From Cinnamomum chago (taxonomy: Eukaryota > Streptophyta > Magnoliopsida > Laurales > Lauraceae), in the NCBI GenBank assembly GCA_038049695.1, contig CP142453.1, forward strand, positions 127,137,001 through 127,201,000: 64,000 nucleotides of DNA, in the 5' to 3' direction. Made by a program: the position numbers and the translations under genes. Shown here in pieces: positions 11,923-26,003 of this stretch (the stretch's first letter is position 1; every line of letters begins with the position of its first letter). Below the pieces are notes generated by a model. That model made no database searches. It worked only from the letters and a program-made list of their open reading frames with translations, and had not been told where the DNA came from.

Positions 11923-14900
11923 TCAACTTCTGTACAACTTCGGGCAAAGAGAGGGACTCTGGGAATGGAGTATCGCCACTCCTATGGAGAAAGACTGAAG
12001 AGCTGACAAAGTTGATTTAAAGTGAACAAAATGGAGGCCTTCATGTATATTCACCATTTTCAGGGCGGGTTCACCTTCCTTTGCACCCTGTACATCAAAA
12101 GCCAAAAGCCAGTTAGCAGTTTCCTTGATGCTCAGTCTTCAATGCTTGATCAAGATATTTTTTAGAAAGAAATGGAGAATAATTTAATACAGTTAACCAG
12201 AATTACAGTGATGAGAAGTATCATTTATGTTAAAGATGAGCACTAAAATAAAGATCGGCAAGAACAAAATGGACCATTCTAAGAATACAATGAACGAAGG
12301 ACCAAATGTTTGTCTTCTCTCAAATCCATGAAGATGATACCCATTTACCATCTCAAGTTCACCAAAAAGGGAAAGGCAAAAGTGACAACAAAAATCATTC
12401 TCGTGATCCTGCATTTACATTGGAAGGGGGCATGGCACTTTCTTCAACTGTTTTTTTGGGACATGGCCAAAGCATATGCAGAAAAAAGGGAGAAGAATCC
12501 ATGAAACTCAATCAGAAAAGGTGACAATTATTTTTTAGTCAAGAGTGAGGCTGGAATCCTATTGGTGGCTTGGAATTGGAACAGCAAGTTTCTATATATT
12601 GACCACATCTTTTTTCAAATCAATCATCTACATTTAACAAGGGAAAAATCAGGTGGTTAAGGCCTGTTTGGTGCAAGGTCAAGTCTGTGAAGGAATTAAA
12701 GCAGTTTGTGGTTGAATCCTTGTGGTCAGATGAAATGAGTTGGTTGTCACCGCATTTAGGATGAAAGAACTCTAACAGAGAGATGTTTTCTCCAATTGGG
12801 ATTTCAGCTTTTGGCCGCTTTTCAAAGTACTAACTGAATTTTCAGGGTCACCTGATTTTTTTCAAAATCAAGTCATCAACCGGCCAACAAGAGGCATCAA
12901 TCTGTCCATAGTAGGCCAAATAGATCTTTAAATCATTTAGGAAAAGTTTAAGATATATATGATCCAAGGTAGCTTGAGATAGATAAGCTTTGATGATGAT
13001 TGTGATGGCTTTTATATTCAGGAAGCTTTTAGGATATATATGATCAGAGATAGCCAAACCTGGATAGATGGGATAGGGCTTTGATAATGATAATGATCAG
13101 GTGTATAACATCAGTGGTTTTCAGCCGGATATGACAGCTTGAATTTATAAGCATTGTACAAGTCAATCTAATAAGTTCAGTTGTGAAAATTGCAAAAAAA
13201 TAATAATTTGCCTTTACTGATAAAGCATATAACAGATGCAGGAAACGTTAGAGATCTTCCAGTTGCTACTCGCTAGAGTTTCATGCTGATGGGCCAATCA
13301 AAGCAGCTGCAAAGTAAATTAGGGAAAAACAAATAGCGCACCTCTACAAATAGATCAAATGAACTGCAGTCCTGTGCATCTGCTTTTGGCGAACCTTCCA
13401 CATTGCTAGATTGGCAGTTGAGTACGGTGAGAGGGCAGCCAATATCCCACCCACCACAGTCACAGTGTCCACCAGTTCTCCATCTCTCAGTAAGACTTGA
13501 CGGGCCACCATTTCTGGTTTTTGGGCCTCCATGCAAACCTGCTGGGACTAGAACATTTAAACTATTAATAGGCCTGCTTTGGTTTCTCAGGCTGCCATGC
13601 TGACAACTTCCAGAAGAGGAGTGTGGACAAGAATTTGAATCCTCCATTGTAACTTTTTTGAGAAATTTCAGGCCCCATCCACCAACTACTGCTTCCTGAG
13701 TCTTCTCACAGTGAGAACCTTTCACAACAATGGCAGCCAACTCAAGATTAGGTGGTAGATAACTTTCAATGATGTTCATTTTACCCAATTCATCAAGACT
13801 ACACAACATATCTAGACATGGCCCATGAGGGAGATCCCCGGATATACAGCTTTTAGTGATAGTTTTATGCTTGTATGAGTGGTTTGTCTTAAACATATCC
13901 ACTACCTTCTTTGGCAGCCCCTTATTCCTCCTAAGTGTACGTGATGAACTTTTGACCTCCATAAAACCCTCTTCACCAGTCCCAAATAAAATAAACTCAG
14001 TCTCCATGTCCTTTAAATTGTCTGAGCTGAGAGTAATAGAACTTGATACCTTCATCTTACCAACAAGACCTGACACATTATCAGCACGAGATTCTTTTTT
14101 ACCATTCATGCTTGAATGGAACAAGTAAATATAATCAAAAGCCTTGTCAGCTGAAGACTCCACCTTACATGGGCTTGCTACATAGGCATCTCCTCGACCA
14201 TCCACAGAAAACATGAAATAGGGCAGCCCATCCTTCCATATGCAGTGAAGCAGCCCAGTGGAAGCAGCACCACCAAAAGATGAGGTGGACTGATATGAAG
14301 AAGTTGAGTTTGTGCTTGAGAGAGAAAAAAGTGTTTTATCTGTAATCTCCGACCCACATCTTAGCCTCCGTGGAAGTCTAATTTCCTTTACCTGATTCTG
14401 CGGTGAAGAAATACTTTTCCCTAGAGGAGAGGGTATCAACTCTGAACATTTTGAATCTTTGACACCACTGGATTTTGCTTTCCCTAAGTTCATATTTCCA
14501 TCTAGAGCACTTAAATGACGAATTAATGGGGTTTTCATAAGGTTTCTCCCCTTATTGTTCCTATCAATTGCATCAGTAAACCACTGTCCAACAGGACTAA
14601 AAATTACATTCCCAGGACCAGCCGCCAACACGGATTCAGTAAATAACATACCCAAATCACTTGTACTTCTTGTTCTTCTATGGGATTTCAAGTTGTCAAA
14701 CAGAATCTCCAACTTTGAGGATCTGAGGTTTAAAGGAAAATTGAGAGGTGTGGCACTTGCTACCCTACAAAATATACTTAGAGAATCAGATGCTCTGATT
14801 TCTAACAGACCCAAGCCATGTTGAGCAAGATTCTCATGGGGACTTACAGAACTCATGCACTGGGGGATCCCAAGTTCCGTGACACATTGATTTTGATGGG

Positions 14901-15114
14901 ATCTTTCTTGAAAACATCTTTGATCAATCCTTTGTTGCTTGTTCTCTGAAGTTAATGGTTTGTCTTGCTTCAGCCTTTCTAGAACCACTTTGAGCTTTGA
15001 TCCAGAAAGCATCAAATCATTGTCCTGTGCAACACCTGTGTCTTTGTCTAAGCTAAGCCACAAATCTTCGTTGACTTGGAAATTTTCTTTTGTGTCTGTA
15101 CTTGCCTCTTCCAT
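11923..15114 (-). CDS. DUF3527 domain protein (two coding exons, 645 aa)
   Basis: Exon 1 is 13342-15114 (591 codons, ATG at 15112-15114). It ends in a GT donor after the FDLFVE codons. Exon 2 is 11923-12087 (54 codons plus stop) and follows an AG acceptor. Both junctions are phase 0 and the intron is 1,254 bp. The C-terminal half carries hallmarks of plant DUF3527: LPPNLELAAIVVK, VVGGWGLKFLKK, VLVPAGLHGGP, the Cys/Gly-rich HCDCGGWDIGCPLTVL, and, across the intron, NIHEGLHFVHFKSTLSALQ. The N-terminal half is serine-rich and low in predicted structure. No signal peptide or membrane segment is visible. The family has no settled biochemical function and is plant-specific as far as I know. The frame is intact and both splice sites are canonical, so I read it as a functional gene. 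Reading exon 1 through the donor would add a spurious tail to 13273. Confidence 0.9.
12950..13110 (+). mobile_element. Two RTE-LINE 3'-tail fragments in the DUF3527 intron
   Basis: Two short segments (about 12960-13005 and 13020-13090) carry the pattern GGATAGATGGGATAGGGCTTTGATAATGATAATGAT or a degraded relative. This matches the GATGGGAT...GCTT(TGATGA)n tail seen at the end of the longer RTE-type LINE at 35.2 kb. They are probably dead-on-arrival 3' ends inserted in the intron. The match is short, so the assignment is tentative. Confidence 0.5.
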
Positions 15115-15214
15115 TTACAGTCTTCAAATTAGTAACACACATGCAATGGTGATCTGCATATGCAATGCCTCTACAGATCAGTCACATCAGATAAAGGACT
15201 CTGAGCAATGGTAT
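15115..15214 (-). other. Inferred 5'-UTR part of the DUF3527 start exon
   Basis: Directly upstream of the ATG on the minus strand, a pyrimidine tract followed by CTTTATCAG gives a good acceptor at 15215-15216. The exon carrying the ATG would therefore begin at 15214. A matching donor, GCAGAG|GTGAG, lies at 17656, which would make a 5'-UTR intron of about 2.4 kb. This is inferred from splice motifs only. Confidence 0.45.
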
Positions 15215-17655
15215 CTGATAAAGAGGGAAAAAAAGTGATTAAAGGGAATTGTTTGCTCCAATAATTAAAAATTTAGCACAGAGCACTCAGAAGACTGTCA
15301 GGATGGTGAATGACTAAAATTTTCCAAGTAAGGCTATCCTACTTAGATGATAAAAACAAATAAAAAAATAACAGGGATGCCACGTCCATCACTAATTATG
15401 TGAGCATCAACAGCTCTTAACGATTATTGATGACCCTGAAAACTTAGAAACTCAAATTCCAGACTGATCCAAACCAGCACCTCAGAAATAATGTGTCAGA
15501 ATCATTTAAAAAAAAGAAAAGCGAAAAAGAAACATGCCAGATGCGTGAAAAAGGAACAGCCATAAAAACTGCAATACATTTAAAAGAAAAAGAAAAGAAA
15601 AGAAAGAGAGAGACCTTATGATCATGGTCTAGCATCTGCAGATACACTGTGAATTGGCTACGACGAACCGCGGCCGATTCACTATTTTGATTGACTCGGA
15701 TTCAGAATATAACCTCATGTTGTTCTCTGAGGGGTTTATGTTATGGGACCAACTTGAGACTTTCACCAATTACAGTACAAAGTGGAATATGAAGGATTCA
15801 TAATAGGCGAAAGGAAAAGCGCATGGAGACAAGTGTAGCAAAGATTAGAAGAACTATCAAAAAAAAAGTTCGTGCATAGGTGGCTATCATTTCAGATGAA
15901 AGAAGCTTAGAATGGCACTTCTTTAAACAAGTATTTGATTCAATCATTAAAGTTCAATAGACTCAACAATTTAGCATACACTAATAATGCAGGAGCTATA
16001 TAACTTTTGGGGATCCATTACAAGCCCTTATACTGTGTCCTAATAGGAAAAAAATTATAAGACTATATCACTTTTCAATACTATGGATTTATTGGATATT
16101 TTTATAGATTTTGTTGGGCCAAATTTAAAGTTCACAATGAGTCAGACTTTGATGGTCGTGAACTGCTGTGCATCGCTGTGATGTATTTCTTTTTAAAAAA
16201 AATACACAGTGGCTTGGTGTCCCAAATAGCCAAAACTATAAGCAACAGAGTTGGCTGCCCTACTTTTGAAATTACATTTTTCTTACTGGTATAGGCCACT
16301 GGCTAAGATGCCTCTGATGCTCATCCAATATATTTTGAAAATCATAACATTAGCGAAGATTTTGGCTCCAAATTGGTACCTTGTGTTGGATATTCTGCCC
16401 TCAACGGTCAAAATGACAAAACCATAATAAAATCATAAAGTATGAGAGAAAGATCTGGTGAATTATCATGCAGATGATAGATCTGAACCCTATTTATTAA
16501 TGGATGCAGGCCAAGAAAGTAAAAGAGAGGGTTCGATGGCCCACGGCACAAGCAATAAATGGTAATTTTAATTCCATAGTTTCGAAAATCTATCCTTTCT
16601 TGCAACTGTACACATCCATCTTAGCACATCCCAACCGCATGAACTATAGCATCTTCTCATTTCTTCATTGCCAAGTGTAGCTCCATTTAAAAAAAAGAAA
16701 AAAAGAAAAGAAAAGGGCAGAGTTCTAACTGGTGTCTTCTAAAAATGCCCATTTAACTGTATCACTCTTCAGACAAGGGCTTTTATCCCAAACTGATTCA
16801 AAATCAGCATGTTTCAACTAGTTTTCCTCAAGAGAAGCTAGCCAAATATCTCCAAAACCCAATCAGAATCAAACCTGTGCCAATGAGGCCCTTGAAGGCA
16901 TGTGCACAGACCCATTCCTAGTTTGTTCATACTTCACAACCAAAAAGCCATCAGTGGCTGCTATCTAACACTTGAAACACTTGCTAAATGGCCTCACAAT
17001 TAGCTGATCCAATTATCTGGTCAGGTGCCTATTCATTAATATAAGTATATAAAAAAAGTCCTAATTGGCACTTGACTTGGACAACTTTTGCAAATAAGTA
17101 AGTTTCCATTGACTTGAATGAATCAAGAGTGAAAATCAAAACACTGATCTATCAATTGAGCCCAAGTTTCTGAACAAAAGCTCAATGATGGAACCAAAAC
17201 TTGCATCTGAGAAGTGTGAATAACATAATATCAACAGAAAAAAAAAAAAAAGCCCAAAAAGTAGTATAATAAAACAAACACAAATCAAGAAAGCTACAAA
17301 AACTAAAACTAAAAGATCCTTAAGACTTATAAAGAAAGAGAAAAAAAAAAATCAATAAAAAAATCCCCATACATCAAACCACAAAAATTCCAATTTGTAT
17401 CAATCTATTACATAACCCCAACTGCAAATCCTAAAAGAAAACACAAAAAGAAGCCCCCAAAAAATTCAACAATTCTTTTTAATGTCTCCGAGTGCAGGGG
17501 ATTCGGATTTCACAGAACCGATGCCTATCAGCCGGTTATGCGTGTTTTGTCACCACAAAAATTTAAAAGCAACCAATATCATATGTTGTACCTGCGCATC
17601 CAAACACATTCCACACAAAATCTCAAACATAAAAAAAAAAATTCAGTGTTCTCAC
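15215..17655 (-). other. Inferred 5'-UTR intron of the DUF3527 gene
   Basis: AT-rich sequence with purine runs and no coding exon. Its ends are the donor at 17655-17654 and the acceptor at 15216-15215, both read on the minus strand. No complete mobile element was recognised inside it. Confidence 0.4.
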
Positions 17656-18320
17656 CTCTGCAACCAGATCCGATTCTCCAAGCTACCTACTTTACAAAAC
17701 AAGCACATAAACCCACTTTCTTTGTCTAGGATATCAACTAAAAGAGTAGTAGTAGTTGGAAAGGCAAAGGTAAGAAAGAAAGCGCGCGCTTGAACTAAAA
17801 GAAATAGGAAGGCGATAATGGTCGCCTCTAACGTGCGCGTAATGTGTGAGAAAACGGTTTCTTGTTCGTCAGCCACCACGACCAAAGGATTCCATTTTTT
17901 TTTTTTCCCAAATCACTTGCCCACAAATAGCGTTCTCAATCTCACCACTTGGACGGAACAAAATAAACATGAACATAACCATGAAAGGGAGCAGATGCGC
18001 AGCACAAGCGGATTTCGTGGTTAAGTGGGTCCCACCCTTCTTTTTTGCTTTTTGGGCCTCTCTTTCTGGTGCGGGCCTTTCTGCGTGCGTTGTTACAGTG
18101 AGGCGAGTGGAGTGCGCACGATGTTGCTTATCGTGCGCCACTCCAGCGCACCTTAACTGTAATTGGCGAGCGAGCGAGTGCTTGTCGCTTTCTCTTCCAC
18201 CGTTCTGTCACTGTATTGTTATTGGGAATAAAAGGATTCTCGGACGGCAAAGGCAGATTCATGTGGGCTGTGGTCGAGTTTAATTGCGCGGCTCGGTTCA
18301 TTTATTGGAGATGCGGCGGG
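17656..18320 (-). promoter_or_regulatory. Probable 5' exon and promoter of the DUF3527 gene
   Basis: GC content and CpG frequency rise here compared with both flanks, as at plant gene starts. The segment includes GCGCGC and GTGCGC clusters near 17780-18130. On the minus strand it leads into the inferred noncoding exon ending at the donor at 17656. No clear TATA box was found. Long open frames in this block (for example 17846-18283 on the plus strand) are composition artefacts. Confidence 0.4.
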
Positions 18321-21261
18321 GTCGGAGAGGGCTGATTAAATACGATATTGGCACGGGGAGGTTGGAAATTATTGAGAGAGAAATGCGGATACGGCTCATG
18401 AAACAAATAGTAGTAGACTCGTATAGATATATGGGTGCGGCGGGATTTGTCAATGGCCCGTTGTGTGTGGTTTTGAAACAAGTGGGGCCGACTCTTACAA
18501 GGGAGTGAACCATGCCAAAAAGGTGTGATTTATTTAGATTTTATTGGGGATCCCATTGCTGTGCTATCAAAGACACTTTTCCTTTTTTTTTTTTTTTTGT
18601 TTGGATGTGTTGTAAATTGAAGTAAATTGAGGTGGATTATTAAAAATAAAATACCCGAGGTATGATAGTCTTTTGTTTTTACTTGTTTGATAGGAAGTCT
18701 TTTTTACTTTTTGTGTAAAAAGATGTTTTTTTGTCATTTAGTAGGGAAATGAGATTATTTATTTATTTATTTTTAAAAGATGGAAGAAATTTTGAATTTA
18801 TGTACTTTTAATATGACCTTTGTCTTTTCTTGCATGGATAATGGAAGCTTTATTTCACTATAACTTTACTAATAAATTGCAAAACACGTGGTATTGTGAA
18901 GCCCACTATTTGTCTAATTATATGTAGGTATTGAAGCAACGGGGAGGAAGGGGATGAGAGCACACGTCAGAATACATGAATTCTTCTTTAAAGAAAATCC
19001 ACACAAAAAATATACATTGTTTTAAGGTGTCATGTTACCTGCTTGAGCCTTGATATGGATCTAATCTCTCTTGTAAAATCTCTTTCATTTAAAGTGTCCC
19101 ATCAACTAGAGTCTAAATCTAAATTTATAATCTTGTCATTAATATCATGCATGCTCTCTCTTCCCATAGGAGAGATCACATTTATCTTCTCTTACATATT
19201 AATATGTTACTAATCTTCTCCCCTGGATTATCTCTAACATTAATATATTTCCTCTAATTACTCCATTGTAAATCTATCATTTCAATACTCAAACACAACC
19301 ATGTCCACATCACCAATCTTTATCCTCTTAACTTATTTCCAATTATGCAGCGGAATTCCAATTTTTACCTCCATCAAAACCCTGAATGCCATTTAGTACA
19401 GTGAATGCCATTTAGGAAAGGGGCCGCACGTTCACAATCATTCACTCTTGAGGAATATAGATGTGGAAAGCACATTGCATCCAGCAACACTTGCCATGTA
19501 AAAGGGTTGTCATGAGTTTACACAATCTGCAAGCATTCATTTCCCTCTCATATATGGCTCCTATATAGTCGAAGTTGTTTGATTTTTAATTTCTTATTTT
19601 AGTTTTTGTTATGATTAGCAGCAATTTATGTATCATAATATTATCTTTTTTTTTTTGTATTTGTGTGTTGTTCAATAGATTGGATTAGAAGATCTTTATC
19701 TCTTATAATTGTTCACGGTAATTAGGGGGTATGTTAGAGCGTTGCTTCATCACAAATATCATTCTCCAATAATTAATTCTAAAAAAATTATTATGGTATT
19801 ATCTAGCTTTTTGGTTATGTTAGAATACTGCTTATCATTTTCTATGTCGTTACAGTTTTTTGTACGAACGTAGTGGTTGTCCCCATTGTCAGTGCCTTTG
19901 AAGTAAAGGGTTGTCCCACTATGTTATTAGTTTACTTTATTTTGTTATATAGTCTTTCTATTTTGCTAAGTTGGATTGCTTGTTAAATGTGATGATTTAG
20001 ACTTAAGACCTGATGATCAATCGCCAGGCATGTGTGTGATTCTAACATACCAAGATCAATAAACTTTAAGTATGTTGGTGATGCATAGAATAAATCTTAA
20101 GAATGATAGATATTATACTATTTTCTTTTAGATTTAATTTTTTTTCTTAATGACTTTTTAGGAAAAAAATTAATTTTATTATATTTTCATTTTTGGGCAT
20201 GGCTAAGCATGGGCCTTTATTGCTAGTTACCTTTTAAAATAATTTTAAGCACTTAAATATTTAAAATCAGTTTTAAGTAAAATAAACTCAAAAGGTATAC
20301 TTTTTAAATGCTATTAAGTACTCTCTCGAAATCAATTATTAATCAAAACAGAAGCTAGGTGTGAACTTGAGACATCCAGATCATTTACATGCTTACTATC
20401 AAATACATTATAATACATGATCATATGATATAAATCAGATTTCATGCACAAACTTTCAAGTACAGCTGGCTGCTGGTATATATCTTGATTTCGGTCCAAC
20501 AATATAATCCTATTTGTTGGATTTGGAATCAGGCATCTAGTTAAATCTGGAGATATGATTTTAAATCCATACAAAGACAAGTGGGACTGTATGAGCATAC
20601 TTGGATCAATTCATGCACAAACAAATAGGCCTGACAATACATGTGGAACTCTTAACATAAAATATAAAACGACTACATACAGTGGAACGACAAAGTGTTA
20701 AACACAACTATATATAGTTGATTTCACAATTTACATCCATATAAATTTGAATGACAAAGTGCCCCACATTAGACTGCGTGGATGATGGAACCAGGACCTT
20801 CCTGACCCTAGTTCTATTTGTTTGTTGGATGGAAACGGGGTATATATGAGAAGTCTTGTATTAATGTCCTTTTCCCATTAAGGGTTTTTACAGAACATGA
20901 TCTGCTTGGCAGAGTCACAGGCAACAACTTCGATCATCCTTCACTGTTCAATAAATATAACAAAGTGGAACACTGACATGTGGACCACTTTTTGGGAAGA
21001 AGGTGCTACTCTTCACATGGTTCGTACCTTTCCTCTCAATTATTAGTAGGTCAAGGGAAGAAAACAGAAGAAAAGTACAGTTTCCTACTCCATCTCCAAT
21101 GGTTCGTTAGCACTATTGTTGCGGACTATTGGCTGTAGAGGAGCAGGTAAGAATTTTCAAAGTCAGGACTTCTTTGTTTATGTTATTTGGTGTGGCCAAA
21201 TATTTCTCATGAAGAATTGCATTTGCATTTTTTGTGATTTGTGAAATATCGAAAGAAATCC
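18321..21261. other. Intergenic spacer, no gene seen
   Basis: AT-rich sequence with long A and T runs. No protein family, RNA gene or intact element is recognised. Confidence 0.4.
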
Positions 21262-21428
21262 AAAGGTACCTCAGTTGGCCTGCGATCACAATTTACATTC
21301 GGAGGTTGTAGATTCGAAACTGCACTACCACACTGGGGATATAGAGGAGTTTACCCGACTTCCCTGTGGGCCCGGAGGAATTAGTCAAGCCCAAAGAGTT
21401 GAAAACCCTCAGAAAAAAGAAAAAAAAG
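21262..21428 (+). mobile_element. tRNA-derived SINE, copy 2
   Basis: The element begins AAAGGTACCTCAGTTGG (A-box-like) and has a B-box, AGATTCGAAACT, about 45 bp later. It continues with CTGCACTACCACACTGGGG, then GGGCCCGGAGGAATTAGTC, and ends in an A-rich tail. The order of blocks is the same as in the copies at 32.8 kb and 61.7 kb. No confident target duplication was found. Confidence 0.8.
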
Positions 21429-21720
21429 TACTGAAAGGGGTTCTCCCCTCTTAAATTTGAATTGCTTTCTACACAATTTGTCACCTTAAAAGAGTAATGA
21501 CTGGTGTCTATAGGATCAAGGATGGCCAGTGGTTCCATCATGATCTATGAAGAAGAGTTATACTTCATAAGAAAAAAGTGCTCGTTCTCTTAGAATGCAC
21601 AACTTACTTCATGATGAAACTTACATACATGCATGTCAACAAAGGGGAGAAAGAGAGATTGTCCGTGCTACATGTGGATTAAGGGTAGATTAGTAATTAT
21701 AATTAGAGATATTAGGTTTG

Positions 21721-21774
21721 TTGTCCTTGTATAGAGCTATGGTTATGTTGTCCTTGTATAGAGCTATGGTTATG
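21721..21774. repeat. Exact 27-bp tandem duplication
   Basis: Units at 21721-21747 and 21748-21774 are identical, beginning TTGTCCTTGTATAGAGC. The lack of divergence indicates a recent event. Confidence 0.9.
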
Positions 21775-21804
21775 GTCTTGTCTGTTATACTTATTGCTGT
21801 TGTG

Positions 21805-22150
21805 ATTTAGGGCCTACAAGAAGAGATCAATCACATATAAAAGAATACAAAGATTTACGTGGTTCGGCTTCTGGCCTACGTCCACGAGAAGACGAGAGAA
21901 TTCACTAGTTAATCAGAAGAAGTTGTATATCCTAGAGATATTGAGTCTCTATTTATAATATCAGCCCCAAACCTTATTATATCCAAACCCTACTTCTAAT
22001 CACAGTACAACTTGGGCAATATAGGGATCCGGTTAATCAAGACTTATTAACTTCTATTGAGTCATACCAATTAACAATTGCAATAATCTGATCGTCATAT
22101 TTTTCTCTTGAATAAATTCAAGCACCCCCTATTGTACTTACATGCGTTTA
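21805..22150. mobile_element. Copia-like LTR or TRIM remnant
   Basis: The segment contains AAGATTTACGTGGTTCGGC followed by GGCCTACGTCCACGAG, a phrase common near the ends of plant Ty1/copia and TRIM LTRs. Terminal repeats, a primer-binding site and a target duplication were not found, so limits are approximate. Confidence 0.4.
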
Positions 22151-25100
22151 TCTAGACCTTAACCTCTTCATCAATCCATTTGATGAACATGTTAGGAAAA
22201 ATAATGACAAAATAACAACAATGATGACTTTACATATTTATATGGACTAAATAGTTAGGCCCACTTTGATGGAAGTGATACACCAACCATTTTTGCAGCT
22301 GCAAACATATAGATATAAAGATGGTAATCATCAAGCAAAACGTGATATTGCTTTTACCCAATATCTACCATTTTTTTCCAGAGGAAATCCTATGGTGAAC
22401 TCATCGAATGCAAACACTTAGTGGGGACTATCTTATGGTCCATCCAAGTGGACCATAAAACATGAATTCCACTATAGTCACCGATCCTAAATTTGGTATC
22501 CACCCAAATGTAATGGATTGTTGAATCAACTATGATTACAAATGAGTATATTCGATAAAATAAGCTTTGAATTAATTCTTGAACTAATATTTCAAATGAG
22601 TGATTTATTATCCTACTTTAGTTCTTGTATAAATTAAGATGCGTCGTCACAATAAAGACATGATGAATTTTTATCCACATGTAGACTCCTGAGCTTCATC
22701 GACTATTCAAATCGAATCATGCTTGACTTGATCAGAACCTAAATTCTCTCACTATTAAATAAAGTAATCTCTTTATTTCAACATTTGATAATTTATATTA
22801 GTCCACTTAGTGACAAATTAGAGTGATTGTTAATATTTTCTTACATGTGAAGATTTGAATTCATCATCAGAGGCCTTGAAAGGTATAAACCTGATTCTTT
22901 TTTTTTATAAATATCTTCCTATAGAGGGGTGTGAACATGAATCACAACATTGCCCTTTGTCAATTATAGTTGGAGAAAAGAAAGACTCCATTCCCCCTTT
23001 TCATTCTTAAAATAAGGAGATTAGGTGAGATATTTGGAGGTTTCAGCTGCAACAAGATTTGAAAATTTTGGGTGCCATGTAAACTTTTCTTTGCCTTGAA
23101 AACGAAAGGAATGAAACAAAGTCAAATTCCACATCTTGAGTTTTTTTTTACTGGGAAATTTCTTCCCTTTGCTCGAATGCTTTTGCTGATGGGCGGTGGA
23201 GAAATGGTGCTGGAGCAAATACAACGCGAGAGAAGCCAAGTTGTGCGGTCGCGTCACGTGCACAAGTGGGCGGGGAGATTCATGCATCCACCCAAAAAAG
23301 CAATTTCAAACTTGGACTCGATCACTTGGCCCCACACACCATCTGCATTTTCCTCCTCTTGAGTGAGTCCGGATCCTCCGGACTCTGGAGGCTCTTTTTT
23401 AACCTTTTCTAAAGAATGGAACATGCTTAACATTTGTGGGCCCGTGACTCCCATAGACTACATTGTCACCGATGAATCTTGGGTCAAAGGATGAAACTTC
23501 ACAATGGGGCCCACCCATTGAATTCAGAACCATTCAAAATAAAAATAGTATATGAGAGAACGGCAGATCCGGGATTTTCATTTGGATGGCGTAGGCAATA
23601 GTCAAGTTAAGAAGTCAATTTATAAAATTAAAGTTTTGAGGCATTATTTAAAGACTTTCTCGAATCTCACAAGCATGGTCGCACCCGCGTCATTACAATT
23701 ATGTCCGCCACTCTATGGGGGTGTCATCAAATTTTATGTTTCTCTTAGTTTTCTCCACCATTAGATTGACATGATAAAAAAAAAATGTTCAAAAATATCT
23801 TATGCACATCCAATATCACTTTTTCATCAAGCAGTGAATCTAATGGTGGAAAAAATTTGGATTGGAATAAAATTTGAAGATGCCACATATAATATGGAGG
23901 GTGTTAAGTATAAACAATTAGAGACAATCTATTCTATGTAATTGAATACATAGGAATTGTAAGGCTTTTATTACCAAAATGGGTTAATTAAAATTGAAGA
24001 AACAAAATTGAATTCTAAAAAATGACCATCAAATCATCTCCCTCTTAAAAGTAAGACAAGTCAAGGAGAGATGGAAATGAATGTCTGGCCAGCACGTTAG
24101 TAATTTAAATTTTTGAAAAGAGTTGCATTTACATCTACACCTTATACATTCACGATTCACGCTTCACCTCTTTTAATAATTCTATCTGGAGCCCATCAAA
24201 TGATGAGTTCATATGCATTCAATTCCCATGCAAAACCAACATACCCTTATCTTTTACTCATGTGTCCTTGCTGGGATCTCACTTTTGAATTAGACTTTTA
24301 GGGCCAACAGAGTACAGACTAATAAACAGCATTTGGGCTTCTTTATATTTTATAGGAAACTCCATGTTAGGTAACTCATTTTGAAGCCTTTTGCTTCTGT
24401 TTCATTTGATCTTTGCCTTATTAGAGACAATAACACCAACACATTGTATTTGAGGTTTTAGTGGATGGATTATCACTAAGTACTTGTGGCCCTTATCCCA
24501 GATAAGAGAAAGAAAGAAAAAGTACTTTTTGTGGCCTATAAAGAGAGGCCAGCTGTTTTCACTTACAAAGGCTGGGCTTGATCTGGGTTTTCTCTGTCTT
24601 TACCCACTGCCACAATGGCCCCATTGCTCTACTTAGTTCTTTTTTAAAAATTCAGTAGGTTTTTTTTTTTTTTTTTCCAAATTTAAAGTACATCTAAAAA
24701 GGAAAATATTCAGCCCTGAAAGTGAAAACATTGTGCCGGCCCGTCTTTGGGAAAGGCATAGGGCCCACGATGGGATGAATGGCTTTAATTTTGTTTTTCA
24801 ATAGAGGCAAAAGAAAACTGCAAGATACTTTTCCTGATCAAATGCAACAATGATGATCACACTTTAAAATTAAGTAAAAATTCATGTCCCAAGCTAAAGA
24901 ACCAAGGACTTGTTTGTGCAACAAAAGCTTCTTGTGTGCTCTAGGAAAAAAAAAATACCCGTGTTTTCACCACTTTCTTAGGAAATCGAATTCCTCTTGG
25001 CTTCATTTTTTTCCCTTCTCCTTGAGAAGGATACATCGTTCCAAATAGAAAATTAGAACAACTTTTCTCTCTACCGTGGAACCATCTCACCTCAGAATGC

Positions 25101-25966
25101 ATCCAGAAAGGCGGCTCACATCCCCCCGATACGTACCCACTGCATTACTGCAACCTGGCCCATTGCTGCACCATCTTTCACCACCCTAGACCAATGGTGC
25201 ACTGTTGTAAGGGGTGCTACTAGGAAGATTGTACTAGCAATATGATAGATGGGCTTCAAATGGCCGGTCCATTAAAAGGCTCTCAATTCATTTGCCTATT
25301 TGCAACTGTACGTTTGGTGATGGCGTGTGGCCAGAAGCAAGTGGCAGTTGTTTGCATCTAAAGGGAGTTGGAGGAGCTCAAAATAATCTCTTCCCTTATT
25401 TTAACACTTGGTTAGATTTCACTCCAAGTTTAATAGGCAAACAACTGTACTGATCATGTGAAAAACATTGACTCAAATTAAAAAATAAAACCAATGGCAA
25501 TTTGATTCAGCACTAAGGCAAGACTCAAAAAGGGTCGATATGGGTTGCATTGGAAAAGAGCCCCCCAATGTGACTTTTAGCTACTTTTAAGAGGAATGTT
25601 TGGTAACCCAACTAGATCATGGACCACCTTACTTAACCCATCTACATGAGCACTCTAGATTTGAAAGGGAAGGACAACTCAAAAGCCTTTGCAAATTTTT
25701 ATGGCCCTTGTTGTAGGGCCTTTCTAAATTTTTTATGGTTTGTTTTAGGGAAAGGTGAGCCGACCAAGAAAAGGAACCAAAAGCATAAGCATTGACTGTT
25801 TTGTAGAAAGGCATGTCCTTATCCCAACAGACTAACTGAACACCTCTTTCTTTATAATAAAGTCGTTGGGAACACGGCAAACAATAGAGTGCTTTGCTTT
25901 CTTCACCCTCCATTGACAGAGCACAGAACTCTGAGAGGATGTGCATGGGCCATTATTGTATGAAAA

Positions 25967-26003
<37 letters not shown>

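Noticed and set aside
13273-13341. C-terminal tail of exon 1 of the DUF3527 gene
   Set aside because: It lies beyond a donor; the conserved DUF3527 C-terminus is encoded at 11923-12087.
17846-18283. Open frame of 145 codons in the GC-rich block
   Set aside because: It overlaps other long frames on both strands in a CpG-rich promoter-like region, matches no protein and fits the 5' end of the neighbouring gene instead.
24535-24650. Gene start with TATA box and ATGGCC
   Set aside because: The frame stops after ten codons and no downstream exon was found.
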